From Gordionus sp. m RMFG-2023 (Eukaryota > Nematomorpha > Gordioida > Chordodea > Parachordodidae): a DNA stretch of 64,000 nt. The notes under the pieces were generated by a model. It did not search any database, was not told the DNA's origin, and saw nothing but the letters and a program-made list of their open reading frames with translations. Positions 24,401 to 31,345 of the stretch are shown here, in pieces. Location of the stretch: NCBI RefSeq assembly GCF_954871325.1, contig NC_088777.1:37425366-37489365 (forward strand). Reading direction: 5' to 3'. The position numbers and the translations under genes are program-made. Position 1 is the stretch's first letter. Every line of letters begins with the position of its first letter.

Positions 24401-25741
24401 TTATTAGACTATGTATGTGTCTAATTGATATAATCCCTACTTTAAACGAATCGATCATATTTAAAATTTGTCACAAATTAATTAAACTATTTCAGGAAAA
24501 GCATAGCTTTAGGGTAACCTCGCTTTAGAAATCGAAGTTTATTATGATTTTTTTTATAAATTACGAAAAAAAAATAAATTGTTTTTTATAAGTTTACAAA
24601 ACATAAATGAGCATCTTGTTGTGCATTATTTAGACATGAATTGATCAAGTTGAATTGACAAATCGATAATAGAGACGTATTGTTTGAGGTAAATCGTTGG
24701 AGTCTCACGTTTTTAGATAAATGATTTTCAAAAAATTTCAAGGTTCAAAATTCTATAGAGTGTACAATTGAATCCGGAAGTGAGTTATTAGGCACCAAAG
24801 CGCCAATACACGTGTAATCCCAAGCAAATTCTCTGCTTTCCTTGAAGAGTATAAGAGTAATGTCTTCTGGTCGCTTTCCATCTTTTGGGTTGTGAGCCAT
24901 AGGTTTTAAAGTATATGAAATCTATGTTGAATCGAAATAAATTTTTCCGGGACAAATTGTTCAAAATATTTTTAAGGGGGCTGGGTCGAAGTTTTGAAAA
25001 TGTTTTTAAAGTTAATAATTAGGCAAATCATGTCGTTTGCCTTTATAAAAAATTATTACGGGGCGAGCAACGGTCGTAATAAAAAGCTACGCGGTAATTT
25101 TTAATATTAATTTATTTTTATTATAGATAGATTGAACAGAACAATTTGTTTTATGGCCATAGAACTCTCGAATATAGTAATTTATAGAAAATGTTTGCCA
25201 TTAGCGTAGGCAATGGAGGGGGAAATGTACAAATTTTTTACTACATCATTGTAAACAAATAAAAATTAAATGAATATAACTTCACTTCCCCCTCTTCCCC
25301 AAAAATGAAAAATAAGTAAAATATAAAAATATATATTTAGCTAATCATTTTTAAAATATTTAATTTAATACTATAATTTAAATTTTCAGTTAAAAGCGTT
25401 TATAAATTTTAATAACTAGTAAAATTATGATTAAACTATATTATTTTAAAAGAAACCTAATAAATTAGTGTAGAATTATTTTTTGAATTAAATAAAACCT
25501 AATTTTCTTAAAAATTATTTTATTTATTAGGTTATTAAAAGTTTTTTTCCCAATTATCGAATATCATTTTCGGGGTCTTTTTGAAATTTTATAAGCGGCT
25601 CCAATTCGAAAGCGATGTAAATATGAAAATATAGAATTTATAGAGTATATATATTAAATTTATTTTAAAAAATACCGTATCTTCATGATTTCTCAAGTGC
25701 TTTGAAGTTAAAATTGTCTGTAAATAGTATTCTAGTTCTCT
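282..25741 (-). CDS. PLD: Phospholipase D, PX-PH-HKD type (13 exons, partial gene)
   Basis: This host enzyme should hydrolyse phosphatidylcholine to phosphatidic acid and choline at membranes. From 5' to 3', the exons encode the end of a PX domain, a PH domain, the segment leading to the catalytic core, the first HKD motif (HEKMVCID, matching HxKx4D) and a basic, Ser/Gly-rich loop. The 13 exons total 1642 bp, about 547 codons. Every junction has GT/AG borders, and split codons rebuild expected residues, for example the W of FW|FVDG and the R of NRSR|KLL. Absent from the window are the start, most of PX and the second HKD motif. Introns range from about 300 bp to 8.7 kb and carry most of the transposons here. 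Family assignment rests on remembered animal PLD sequence. PLD1 versus PLD2 is not resolved. Confidence 0.95.
433..956. other. Introns around the 777-881 exon
   Basis: Outside the 777-881 exon this is A+T-rich intron. A short AGT run near 718-732 is the only pattern noticed. Bases 1-281 are likewise featureless intron. Confidence 0.5.
777..881 (-). CDS. PLD: PLD exon: loop region
   Basis: 35 codons, phase 0 at both ends, polar: [17 protein letters not shown] then [15 protein letters not shown]. It falls in the variable loop between the two catalytic halves, which is poorly conserved among PLDs. Placement rests on frame, splice borders (AAAG acceptor, GTATGC donor) and order. Confidence 0.8.
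957..1334. repeat. GC-motif miniature repeat (CCCGATGCAGATCACTA family), copy 1
   Basis: About 375 bp with GGGCCGGGCCTAA motifs at both ends in opposite orientation, an A+T-rich middle, and the terminus CCCGATGCAGATCACTA. A second copy at about 48010-48366 aligns along its whole length, so this is a dispersed family. No clear target duplication was found. The left edge is approximate. Confidence 0.7.
1481..1529 (-). CDS. PLD: PLD exon: LTDLGD mini-exon
   Basis: A 49-bp exon (1 nt + 16 codons) reading [16 protein letters not shown]. The single leading A completes the R codon (AG|A), giving the RLTD-x-G motif that follows RWDD in PLDs. Acceptor ATTAAG, donor GTATAA. The intron before it (6.6 kb) holds the LINE and hAT described below. 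Confidence 0.9.
1580..1812. mobile_element. Miniature hAT-like element, CAGAGACCTGCAG family, copy 1
   Basis: 233 bp with inverted ends CAGAGACCTGCAG / CCTATAGGTCTCTG and internal CCCGGGC motifs. It is flanked on both sides by ATATATAT, an 8-bp duplication typical of hAT elements. The duplication is low complexity, so part of its weight comes from the copy at 40300. No coding capacity. Confidence 0.75.
1813..2200. other. Intron stretch without recognised content
   Basis: PLD intron. 1915-2065 is less A+T-rich than its surroundings and may be an old repeat, but no partner was found in the window. Confidence 0.3.
2205..2790 (+). repeat. Tandem monomers upstream of the LINE
   Basis: Units of about 155 bp (after removing the 222-bp insert at 2301) share TTAAAGATCA, CTTATCAAATG, AAAACTGTTCAT and ACTAAAAATAAKAATCT in the same order. 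About two and a half units are visible. They lie just before the LINE reading frame and may be its 5' UTR promoter repeats (inference). Confidence 0.5.
2301..2522. mobile_element. Miniature hAT element, TAGTGTTGTTAAACGG family, copy 1
   Basis: 222 bp with inverted ends TAGTGTTGTTAAACGGCTTA and (read inward from the right) TAGAGTTGTTAAAGGGCTCG. Internal halves AACGGCTAACTCAATATTTT are also inverted. It is a sister of the copy at 36283, whose 8-bp duplication is perfect. The flanks here (CACTTATC / CCCTTCCT) are only partly alike. Confidence 0.8.
3096..4981 (+). pseudogene. RLE-type LINE, 5' and middle part (split by hAT)
   Basis: A degraded non-LTR retrotransposon in several frames. In order it shows: a possible zinc knuckle ([20 protein letters not shown], then RCRGSG) near 3160-3260; the start of a reverse transcriptase ([18 protein letters not shown] at about 3870, then [11 protein letters not shown]); a shifted frame with [15 protein letters not shown] and [11 protein letters not shown] (4075-4185); and a C-terminal region with [20 protein letters not shown], an H-x5-C knuckle and the nuclease block LAWDYTCVD (4500-4880). 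The polymerase core with its YADD motif is missing, consistent with an internal deletion near 4230-4260. Sequence continues at 7614 after the hAT. Clade not fixed; related tails occur three more times here. Confidence 0.85.
4974..4981. repeat. 8-bp target duplication GACAGATC (left)
   Basis: GACAGATC directly precedes the hAT end TAGTGAAGGTCA. The identical 8 bases follow the right end at 7614-7621. Confidence 0.95.
4982..7613 (+). mobile_element. hAT transposon with decayed transposase
   Basis: A 2632-bp DNA transposon with inverted ends TAGTGAAGGTCAACGGTCCG (left) and TAGTGAAGGTCACGGTCCGG (right, reverse complement), one base apart, and a perfect 8-bp duplication. Its termini are rich in GGTCCGGTCC. 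The transposase is on the plus strand: half of a BED-type finger at about 5230-5500 (CVHCNTKF, then H-x3-H), the 5586-6359 block with [24 protein letters not shown] and RWNSSYLM, and a C-terminal dimerisation block at about 7100-7345 ([30 protein letters not shown]). Frame breaks and stops (for example after 6359 and 6584, and several around 6640-7080) make it inactive by itself. Confidence 0.95.
5586..6584 (+). pseudogene. hAT transposase, catalytic part
   Basis: A 257-residue open frame (5586-6359), then a second short one (6381-6584, [20 protein letters not shown]). Landmarks of the hAT catalytic fold are legible: TDMWSN (start of the RNase H-like core), [14 protein letters not shown] (second Asp region), CAHILNL, RWNSSY. 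Family knowledge: cut-and-paste enzyme of the hAT superfamily. The gene is broken, so no activity is expected. Confidence 0.9.
7614..7717 (+). pseudogene. RLE-type LINE, 3' end after the hAT
   Basis: Begins with the second GACAGATC. One frame reads [20 protein letters not shown] then NFLSIHSS and a stop near 7714. This is the Q-x-ISL-x-I-x-R-x-N tail expected to follow [13 protein letters not shown] at 4935-4970, so the two halves were contiguous before the hAT arrived. The tail runs into the miniature element at 7706. Confidence 0.85.
7706..7890. mobile_element. TAGTGTTGT family, partial copy
   Basis: TAGTGTTGTGAAACGGCTCG followed by the same inner sequence as copies 2301 and 36283 (AACGGCTAACTCAATATCTT, GCCAGAAAAATATTG). 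The right end is lost or diverged after about 7890. It overlaps the last codons of the LINE, so it probably inserted there. Confidence 0.6.
8114..8253 (-). CDS. PLD: PLD exon: first HKD catalytic motif
   Basis: 46 codons + 2 nt. [20 protein letters not shown] contains the catalytic His and Lys; MVCID supplies the Asp of HxKx4D. Then LGGLD and ARWDDHQH follow, which is the GG-x-D...RWDD signature after HKD1. The residues of this half-site look intact. Donor GTGAGA. Confidence 0.98.
8370..8483 (-). CDS. PLD: PLD exon: GVKIYIM...ALGINS segment
   Basis: 38 codons, phase 0 at both ends: [20 protein letters not shown] then NSFYTK and NLHPYN. It corresponds to the GV-x-I-x-IM/LYKEV-x-ALGINS block before the first HKD motif. 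The donor context (ATA|GTTCGT) is weak, so this 3' border is the least certain of the set. Confidence 0.94.
8898..8982 (-). CDS. PLD: PLD exon: [10 protein letters not shown] segment
   Basis: 1 nt + 28 codons. It reads [20 protein letters not shown], then DNILRKKA. It continues the WW|LSPE-type motif directly, with the W codon split TG|G across the 8.7 kb intron. Donor GTAATA, phase 0. Confidence 0.97.
9170..10967. repeat. Left arm of the large inverted, foldback-like structure
   Basis: The outer part (9170-10020) has motifs GGTCAAACTAAGRCCTGATA (twice, 9190 and 9392), AAGCTCACATTCGTAGGCAA and a run of GGCTAAGGCTAAGCCATAGC-type repeats. The inner part (10140-10967) consists of unique A+T-rich sequence, then tandem subrepeats carrying TAACATGTTAAAT and TGACAATTGTCATAATCG. 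All of these recur in reverse complement in the same order at 12785-17215. It lies in the 8.7 kb PLD intron. The left edge is approximate. Confidence 0.85.
9541..9676. mobile_element. 136-bp miniature element in the left arm
   Basis: Inverted ends GTTGTCATAGCTT / AAGCTATGACAAC, with a further inverted TTTGAAAACATAATTA. It is flanked by TA on both sides, as in Tc1/mariner-type miniatures. The right arm lacks it at the matching place, so it arrived after the arms formed. Confidence 0.6.
10968..12254 (-). mobile_element. hAT transposon remnant in the left arm
   Basis: About 1.29 kb with related inverted ends CAGGCTTGTTAATCGATCCT and (reverse complement of right) CAGAGTTGTTAAAGGATCGA, GATCGATC-rich termini, and CGTCTT on both sides (six of an expected eight duplicated bases). 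Minus-strand transposase scraps are a BED-like finger ([14 protein letters not shown], 11675-11860) and the C-terminal block [17 protein letters not shown] (11085-11276). The middle of the enzyme is mostly missing, so it is a decayed, shortened copy. Confidence 0.85.
12255..12784. other. Spacer between the inverted arms
   Basis: About 530 bp once the hAT is removed. The first bases (CGTCTTTCTTAAA) continue the subrepeat interrupted by the hAT. The rest, including GCCGCGAATTCGCG at about 12529-12542, matches nothing seen elsewhere, and no gene is recognisable. Confidence 0.5.
14420..15790 (+). mobile_element. DIRS-like retroelement fossil, copy A
   Basis: A block of near-balanced base composition in otherwise A+T-rich sequence. 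It carries remnants of a reverse transcriptase/RNase H polyprotein: a connection-like stretch ([20 protein letters not shown]), an RNase H-like part ([12 protein letters not shown], [18 protein letters not shown]) and a tail ([14 protein letters not shown]). The order and the FRKGG-x-KS...AD-x-SR pattern resemble DIRS-type RNase H (inference). The copy is broken in several places. Its 3' part is repeated in inverted orientation just downstream. Confidence 0.6.
15657..16040. repeat. Inverted repeat joining the two DIRS-like copies
   Basis: About 135 bp at 15657-15790 (GCGAATATTTATTTGTATAA, CATTATTTACA, TTTACGTTAGCTTGATT) recurs in reverse complement at 15898-16032, around a roughly 105-bp spacer. 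DIRS elements are known to have inverted termini. A tail-to-tail arrangement of two copies would look the same. Confidence 0.75.
15880..16525 (-). mobile_element. DIRS-like retroelement fossil, copy B (inverted)
   Basis: The minus strand carries the same RNase H tail as copy A (homologous stretches at 16135-16520 against 15200-15600), but the copy is shorter and broken. It ends near 16525, where the right arm resumes. Confidence 0.65.
17216..17704. other. PLD intron remainder
   Basis: A+T-rich intron between the right arm and the 17705 exon. No gene or repeat partner noticed. Confidence 0.4.
17705..17788 (-). CDS. PLD: PLD exon: FVDG...ITDWW segment
   Basis: 1 nt + 27 codons + 2 nt. It reads [15 protein letters not shown], then KDEIFITDW, among the most conserved motifs of eukaryotic PLD. 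Acceptor AATTAG, donor GTAATT. The intron upstream is about 4 kb and the one downstream about 8.7 kb. Confidence 0.97.
17789..19851. other. PLD intron, mostly unassigned
   Basis: A GCCC-rich patch with a C-run occurs at 18490-18790 (ACCCGAACGCC, ACCCACTCGCCCG), probably an old miniature repeat. A small patch near 19240-19310 is less A+T-rich. No coding sequence seen. Confidence 0.4.
19852..20308. mobile_element. TAGTGTTGTTAAAC family, long copy
   Basis: 457 bp. The left end TAGTGTTGTTAAACTGCTCA and right end CGGTTCAAACACTA match the family. The flanks ACATTAAT / CCATTAAT agree at 7 of 8 bases, as expected for an aged hAT duplication. It is about twice the length of the 222-bp copies and contains extra central sequence, so it may be closer to the parent element. 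Confidence 0.65.
20309..21746. other. PLD intron, unassigned
   Basis: A G-rich patch (20398-20520) and a second G-run near 20807. Otherwise A+T-rich, with no recognised element. Confidence 0.4.
21747..21902 (-). CDS. PLD: PLD exon: end of PH, start of catalytic region
   Basis: 1 nt + 51 codons + 2 nt. [20 protein letters not shown] is the PH C-terminal helix with its conserved W. Then [13 protein letters not shown] leads to the WF-V-DG entry of the catalytic core. The last two bases TG are completed to W by the next exon. Confidence 0.95.
22016..22130 (-). CDS. PLD: PLD exon: PH domain strand
   Basis: 2 nt + 37 codons + 2 nt. An acidic/Gly start ([19 protein letters not shown]) runs into [13 protein letters not shown]. 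This is the conserved I-x-N-x-SR strand of the PLD PH domain. The split codon CG|A restores R with the next exon. Confidence 0.9.
22594..22758 (-). CDS. PLD: PLD exon: PH-domain insertion
   Basis: 2 nt + 54 codons + 1 nt. The sequence is polar and Asn/His-rich, with stretches such as [15 protein letters not shown] and [15 protein letters not shown], and resembles no standard PH strand. It is placed in the gene by phase on both sides and by position between two clear PH exons. A competing acceptor (CAG ending at 22748) exists but breaks phase with the upstream exon. Probably an expanded surface loop. Confidence 0.8.
23202..23464 (-). CDS. PLD: PLD exon: PH domain with Cys-rich insert
   Basis: 1 nt + 87 codons + 1 nt. 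It opens with [13 protein letters not shown] (PH strand) and closes with [10 protein letters not shown] (the V-x-LxD-x-xF strand). Between them lies about 55 residues rich in Ser, Asp and Cys with three CC pairs ([21 protein letters not shown]). Known animal PLDs have a much shorter loop here. In human PLD1, a CC pair in the PH domain is palmitoylated (family knowledge). Whether these cysteines are modified is unknown. Donor GTAACA. Confidence 0.93.
23711..23859 (-). CDS. PLD: PLD exon: PX-PH linker
   Basis: Phase 0 start, phase 2 end. It reads [19 protein letters not shown], followed by KKRSGG and a basic RWRKR. These correspond to the xVSxLSF, G-x-KG-x-E and KRSGG landmarks that introduce the PLD PH domain. 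The upper border is set by ATATAG, which keeps the frame with the preceding exon. A second AG at 23844-23845 would also give an open exon but would break that phase. Confidence 0.92.
24056..24365. repeat. GC-motif repeat with 26-bp tandem units
   Basis: Within a CCCGGGCC-rich miniature element, a 26-bp unit (CCCGGGGCCGGGCCTGAAAT plus ATAAAA) is repeated about four times at 24240-24360. The outer sequence GGAGACTTGCAGGCC resembles the CAGAGACCTGCAG ends of the copies at 1580 and 40300. It lies in a PLD intron. Confidence 0.75.
24745..24905 (-). pseudogene. RLE-type LINE fragment
   Basis: The minus strand reads [20 protein letters not shown], then [19 protein letters not shown]. This is the nuclease block (RPD...WD-x-TC) of the same LINE family as at 3096 and 59290. 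Only about 50 residues are left. It sits between two PLD exons. Confidence 0.75.
25676..25741 (-). CDS. PLD: PLD exon: end of PX domain
   Basis: 22 codons, phase 0 at both ends, reading [20 protein letters not shown] then DT. This matches the R-x-LE-x-YL...R-x-H end of the PLD PX domain. The acceptor follows a T-run ending CAG and the donor is GTATT. It is the most 5' exon I could place; the rest of PX must lie at higher coordinates. Confidence 0.85.
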
Positions 25742-27300
25742 CTGAAAAAAAGATATAAATAAATATGAATTTATTATAAGATTTAGGTCTTAATGATTGT
25801 ACAGTTATAATTTAAAATTATTATAGATTAAGAAAAATTTCTGCTCAAGACTATCATGTGAAAATATCTTTAAAAATATTAGAGTCACTAGATTATTTGA
25901 TTTATTTTTATTATCAGAAAGTGGTTCAAACCCAGAAATTTATATTAATTCTTTTTTTTCAAATTCTGCTGCGTGTCATATACTTCATAGCAAGCAATAG
26001 ATATAAAGAAAAACAACCGTTCAAAATTTTAAGACCACATTTGAATTAAGACATTTTATTTTGGTTATTTTCAAAGTAATCAAATTTTTTTTAATTTATG
26101 TTAAAATATAAATTAATTTGGGTCTACTATCTTTTATTAATTTATCCCGACTTGACTATATCCATTCGAAACCAATATCGAATTGAGTGATGAACGAAAG
26201 TTGTTTTAATGTCAGATAGCGAGAACCAAAAATACAATTTTAAAAATTTAATTAATTTTTAATAAAACAAATAACGCCCATAATCCGTGCTATTTGAATT
26301 TCAAGTTTTCCGTCATAATTAACATCATAATTGATATAAGCTTATTTATTTTTAAATAAAATTTACTTAAAACTCTATTTAAGTCAAGGGCCTGGAACAA
26401 AAAATGTAATAACTAGCTTATTTAATTCTCGATTTAGCACGGGTGGAGATTGATTTAAACAAGTATGCAAGCGATAGAATGAAAATTGAAAGCAAAATAA
26501 AAACATATGAGCTCAAAGTTAATAATATTTATCTTGTAATCGAATAAACTTTTAAATCTGGCTAATAAAACAAATTTCGGGCCTATCAGGCGCAGTTCAC
26601 TTATAAAAAAAAATAGTAACCCAATCGTTTGCCCAAAATTCCAAGAGGGTAAGGGGCCAGATAAGGTAAACAATTAAAAATTTAGAAGCGATAACTAAAT
26701 CATTATTTATGAAAAATTAAAAAATAATCAAATCATAATCAATACAATATAATTTTTTTAACGAATAATAAATTTGACATTATTTGTAATAGTGAGCAGA
26801 AATTGAGCGTTTTTTGCAGTACTTTTTAATATAAAAAACGTAAAGCATCCCTTTCCATCGAGGTTGTTTTTATTAATATAGTCGATTCAAAATTTAAACT
26901 AAGTTCTAAAAAAGAATTTGTCTTTGAAAATTATATTATCTTTTGTCTTTATTGTTATGTTCTACCTCCCCCCCCCTCTTGTCCCGTATAACTTATTTCT
27001 TTAAGTTTTTCTCCACTTGTTTCTTTTGTTTTCCCATCGTCCTTTTTTTTATATTGATATTATACCTTATTTTTATATTGTATTTGAAACTGGTTCTGAC
27101 CAGTTTCAAGAATGATTGTATCGCGATATTATATAACAACATGTTATTTTTTTTTCTTTGTTTGATAAATTATAAAAGGTTGCAAAAATACCTTTATTTT
27201 GGGGATTCTTTTAATTTTTTTTTTTTGTGTTAAATAAAATTCTGAAAGTTTTATTCTTTGGTAAATTTGTGATATTTTAACAATAAATTAAATTACTAAA
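25742..27300. other. No placed gene; PLD 5' side
   Basis: The PLD exons for the rest of PX should lie in or beyond this stretch. I could not place any: the minus-strand frames near 26130-26230 and 26640 do not convincingly read as PX. Confidence 0.3.
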
Positions 27301-27304
27301 ATTA

Positions 27305-27428
27305 CCCGATGATGACAAAGTTAAAACTCAACGTCAACCAACCAGAAAATCCCGGTCCCTCGAATTCTGCCGATCCCTCTCCCTATCCCCCGGTAGAACA
27401 GCCCGCGGTCGTGGTCGCGAACTTATCA
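27305..27428. other. GC-rich island with open frames
   Basis: About 120 bp of much higher G+C than its surroundings. The plus frame from ATG 27308 reads MMTKLKLNVNQPENPGPSNS, then ADPSPYPPVEQPAVVV, and stops near 27444. Another plus frame is Arg-rich (GRTARGRGREL). It could be a first exon or an old element. NPGP recalls a 2A-like or LINE N-terminal motif, but the required D-x-E is missing. Function unknown. Confidence 0.3.
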
Positions 27429-27429
27429 T

Positions 27430-28555
27430 TTATATTTCATTAATTTCTAAATATTCTATTTTAAGGTATAGATTATTTTTTTACATTTTATATAATATTA
27501 TAAAGTGGAGAGTAAAAAGTGTTGAAAAAGGTGCATTTTTTTAAATGGTTGCTAACGCCAAACTGTAATTTTATCAATTTACACATGCCATTTGAAATGC
27601 ATATATTGCGTTTGCAATGTAGCGTTTAAAACGCTCAATTTGTGTGCACTATATATAAACATTGCGTACGAAAATTATCGAATATTTTATACTATAATAA
27701 TTTTTTGTTTTGTAAAAAAATTTTATGTAAATTATTTTAAAATTTATGAGGTAATAGTGAACGCGATTTACTCAATCGGTGCGAAATTAAACACTGCTTT
27801 ATTTACAAAAGGAAGCCAATAATAGTGTATAATTTATATATATATAGAAGCAAAACGATGAAATTCTTTAAGTAAAAATTTGAAAAACTTGTTGCGATGC
27901 GATGAAAAAAAATGTACGATTATAAAAATTATTGAGAAATTAGATAAAATATTATGTAAAATAATTATCTCTATTAGAATTATCTATCAAATTATTTCTA
28001 AAAATTGAAATCCTTTAAATAATTTAATGTGAATATACATATTATTGCTGATATGATAGCAGTTTATGCTGATAAATTCAATTGTTAATAAAATTATAAC
28101 GTCGGCTTTTTTTGAATAATTTAATATAATTGATATATTAAAATAATATTTTATTTCATAGGAAAGACTATTGTTATATAATCAAATCCCATCAGAAAGC
28201 TATATATAAAAATGGTAGGAAAAAGATTAAAATAAAAGGAACTACATATATTTATTTTAATTAACTCAGTATAAATTAGAAATTTTTATTTTTTAAAAAG
28301 AAGACTGTTTTTATTATACTGACTTTATAGTATGCACGATTTGCTCAAGCAGTGGGAGATTTTATGATATCAAAATCACTTTTGACACAGCGATAATATT
28401 TTTTGCAATCGCGTTATATTTTAAAAAAGGAATTTTATCTAATACAGAATTTGTACTATTAAAATAAAAATTAACTATTTAAAATATATTTTTATATAAA
28501 TCAAATCTGTAAATGAAATTAATATTTTTAATATATATACATATATACATACATA
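27430..28555. other. A+T-rich stretch, nothing recognised
   Basis: No gene, element end or repeat partner found. A short ATAC/ATAT repeat lies at 28536-28556. Confidence 0.4.
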
Positions 28556-28559
28556 CTAG

Positions 28560-28625
28560 CAGTGGAGTAGCCAGGATTTTCCAATGGGGGGGGGGGTGTT
28601 TTGCCCGGCCTTTGGTTGGGTCCCT
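28560..28625. repeat. AGTGGAGTAGCCAGGATTTT motif with G-run
   Basis: AGCAGTGGAGTAGCCAGGAT followed by a 10-base G-run. A related end in reverse complement (CCCTCCCCTGGCTACACCTA) is at about 62497-62517 and a weaker one near 61704. Probably termini of a dispersed short element. Confidence 0.4.
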
Positions 28626-28629
28626 TATA

Positions 28630-29290
28630 TAAAAAAGATATATTATTGATTTTACGGTGCTCTTTATATAATCTCCGTTAAGGTTGGCTGCACAAGTTCT
28701 AACTCTAAAATATGGCCTGTTTTGTGTTTTATTAGTCTATGTAGCCAGTATAAAGGATAAATTTGTTAGTAAAAAGATTTTGGCCAACCTTAGATTAAAA
28801 AGTGATTGAAAAAATTTATTCTGTAAATTTTATCAATATTTAGAGCTTAATTGTATTAATTTAATCCCTTTGGTAGACAGTATGAAGGAAAAAGAAAATT
28901 TCCAATAGATACCATGCTAAAATGAAAAATATAAACTATATATCTGACGTAAGCTAATATAATGCCTGATTGGTAGGGGAGACTGAGGCACGTTGAGTAG
29001 AGGGGGAGGTTAGGTCACTCTAATTATAATATGAGCTATTATTTTATGACTGGAAATTTGAGCCTAACATAGATAATTAAGCCATATATGTTTGGCTAAA
29101 AAAGATTTAAAAAATATTTAATATTTTAATTTTTTACAGAAGAAAATGTGTTTTAGCATATCAAAAGTAATAAAAAATAATTGCAAACTTTATCGTAGGC
29201 TTTTAAAATCTTAATAAATAAATTTTAGCAAAATTTAAACCATATTTTTCAATCTGACAAACTTACAGGATCAATAAACATGAATGATTT
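28630..29290. other. A+T-rich stretch, nothing recognised
   Basis: A G-rich patch near 28975-29020 is the only departure from background. Confidence 0.4.
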
Positions 29291-29965
29291 TGAATGATAT
29301 TTATAAATTTAGTGGGCTATGTCATAGTCAGTCATGCTGTGCTACTTCACGTAGTCAAAAAGGGCTTTATCAGACCTATCGCTGCTTCGCGAACATTATT
29401 GGAGTCAGGAAAAAATTATGCACCAATAGAAAGAGGCGCGTGCACATTTGTTTGGAATGAAAAAATTTCATACTTCCATTTTTGGACAAAATTTATATTG
29501 CGAACAGATCACTAACCTTTGAAAAAATTATTTGGTGATAAACGGGAACTACCAAAAATATCCAATAGTCGACTAACACACTGGACATGGAAAATGTCGG
29601 CATATAATTTTGAAATTGAATATCGTTCAGGAAAAGAAAACATAATGGTCCAGTAACAAGTATGGAGTCGAATAACGAACAGAAACATGCATAGATATAA
29701 ATCTTGGACAAGTTGAACTCCAGAAAGAAACAAAGATAGATTGTTAAATAAAGTAATTAAAAACATCGAGCGAGAATGGGTAGGGTTTGATGGGAAAAAT
29801 GATGCAGAGTTAGTTTGTTTTAATAATAGTCGGGAGGAATTATCAGCAGATCGTGATATCATTGAATGTAATGGAAAGTTGGTAATTCCGATTTGAGGAA
29901 ATCAATATTATCTATCATACACAGAGGTCATCCAGTAATAAATGCTATGAAATCAATTTTAGAAT

Positions 29966-30475
29966 GTATTTACATAATAATGATAACGCACAAAATGGTG
30001 GTCTGGATATTGGCAAAGGGTTAACCCTGGGAAAAGTGGATAAGTTTTGTTATTTTGGTAATATGCTAAACGCAGATGGTTGTGTAGATTCTGTTGTTGT
30101 AAGGATCAGGCATGCATGGAAGAAGTTTAGAAAGATGTCGTCTATTCTAACAAAGAAAAAAGTTTCTCTGAAGTTAAAGGGGAAAGTTTACGTAACTGTG
30201 TGAGGAGTTGTTTAGTTCATGGCGACGAAACATGGGCAATGAAAGCGACCCACGAAGCCAAATTAGAAAGAACTGAGATGAGGATGATTAGATGGAAATG
30301 TGGGGTATCTCTGAGAGAGAAAGAGAAACAAGCAAGGAATTGCGAGTAATATTGGGTATAGAAATGATTGGAGTGGTAATGCGACGAAATAGACTAAGAT
30401 GGTTTGGGCATGTGAAACGTATGGCTAAAGATGATTGGGTAAAGAGATGCACCAAATTGTTGGTAGCCTAATTGC
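29966..30475 (+). pseudogene. LINE fragment inserted in the gypsy fossil
   Basis: C-terminal part of a non-LTR reverse transcriptase. FCYFGNMLNADGCVDSVVVR, then HAWKKFRKMSSILTKKKVSL (open to about 30200), and in shifted frames ERTEMRMIRW, GVSLRE and RLRWFGHVKRM. The KFCYLG...RMIRW...RWFGH order is typical of RTE/CR1-like LINE tails. Both sides return to gypsy integrase sequence, so it is a short 5'-truncated insertion. Frameshifts and stops follow 30203. Confidence 0.8.
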
Positions 30476-31039
30476 GATAAAGACATTGAACATGTTCGTC
30501 AATGTACCATCGAATATAATGAAGGTTCCTCTATATTAATGGAACATCTCTAATATACCATGGGAACGTATTCATTTAGATTTCGCGGGACGTATCAATT
30601 CATATTCATGGTTAGTTGGAGTTGATGCACATGCTAAATGGGTTGAGGTCGAGTTGATGAGAGAGATCACATCTACAACAATGATTAGGGCACTTAGGAA
30701 ATGGTTCGCACGTTTTGGAACGTCAAGACAAATCGTGTCAACCCTCAGTTTATTCCTAGAGAATTTTGAAGATTCTGTTTAGAGAAAAATATTGAATTAA
30801 TACATTAAACATCATACGATCCCAAAACAAATGGGTTAGCTGAAAGAATAATACGAACGCTTAAAAGTCGATATTTTGCCACTAGAAAAGAAATTAAGGA
30901 GCCAGAGGAAGCTATAAGAGAAGTTTTGACAGTACACAGAATGGGCGCGCCTCAATCAACTGGACTTTCACGTAATCTAAAAACTGGATTAAAAATTATC
31001 ATATTATTTGTGGAAAAAATTTGATAAAAGATTTGTCTA

Positions 31040-31345
31040 ATTAGTAACTTTTACTATGTGATATATATTTGATTGTAAAATAAATGTTATCATAATACTA
31101 AAAGTGATGCATGTACAATTTAGATATTTAATTGTAATGGATAGATGTATATGATATATGCGATATATTTGAGGTTTAATTGGAAAACAGATAAAGTATT
31201 TGATGGTGATTGATAAATATATATGTGATATTTAATTGTAATGGATAAATGTATATGGGATATATTTGAAATTTAATTTGCAATTAAATATTTAAAGTAT
31301 TTAATTGTTATGGATAAATATATGTGTGATATATATTTGAATGTA
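31040..31345. repeat. Diverged tandem repeat
   Basis: Three to four units of roughly 80 bp sharing ATTTAATTGTAATGGATAAA and GATATATTTGA (about 31044, 31118, 31216, 31288). Origin unknown. It lies within the stretch that interrupts the gypsy fossil. Confidence 0.6.

Noticed and set aside
24225-24458. A 77-residue minus-strand frame with a repeated [16 protein letters not shown] motif as a repeat protein.
   Set aside because: It is the translation of the 26-bp GC-rich DNA repeat.
25580-25645. A further PLD exon ([20 protein letters not shown]).
   Set aside because: It lies between two PLD exons that already join in phase and align without a gap to known PLDs, and it has no convincing splice borders.
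26455-26673. Minus-strand 72-residue frame as an upstream PLD PX exon.
   Set aside because: No PX motifs (such as RR-x-x-x-F or P-x-x-P-x-K) and no splice borders that keep phase with the exon at 25741.
27308-27444. A 2A-like ribosome-skipping peptide (NQPENPGP).
   Set aside because: The required D-x-E-x-NPGP pattern is not met: D and E are replaced.
29493-29862. Minus-strand frames of 72 and 116 residues.
   Set aside because: They are antisense shadows of the gypsy RNase H and connection region.
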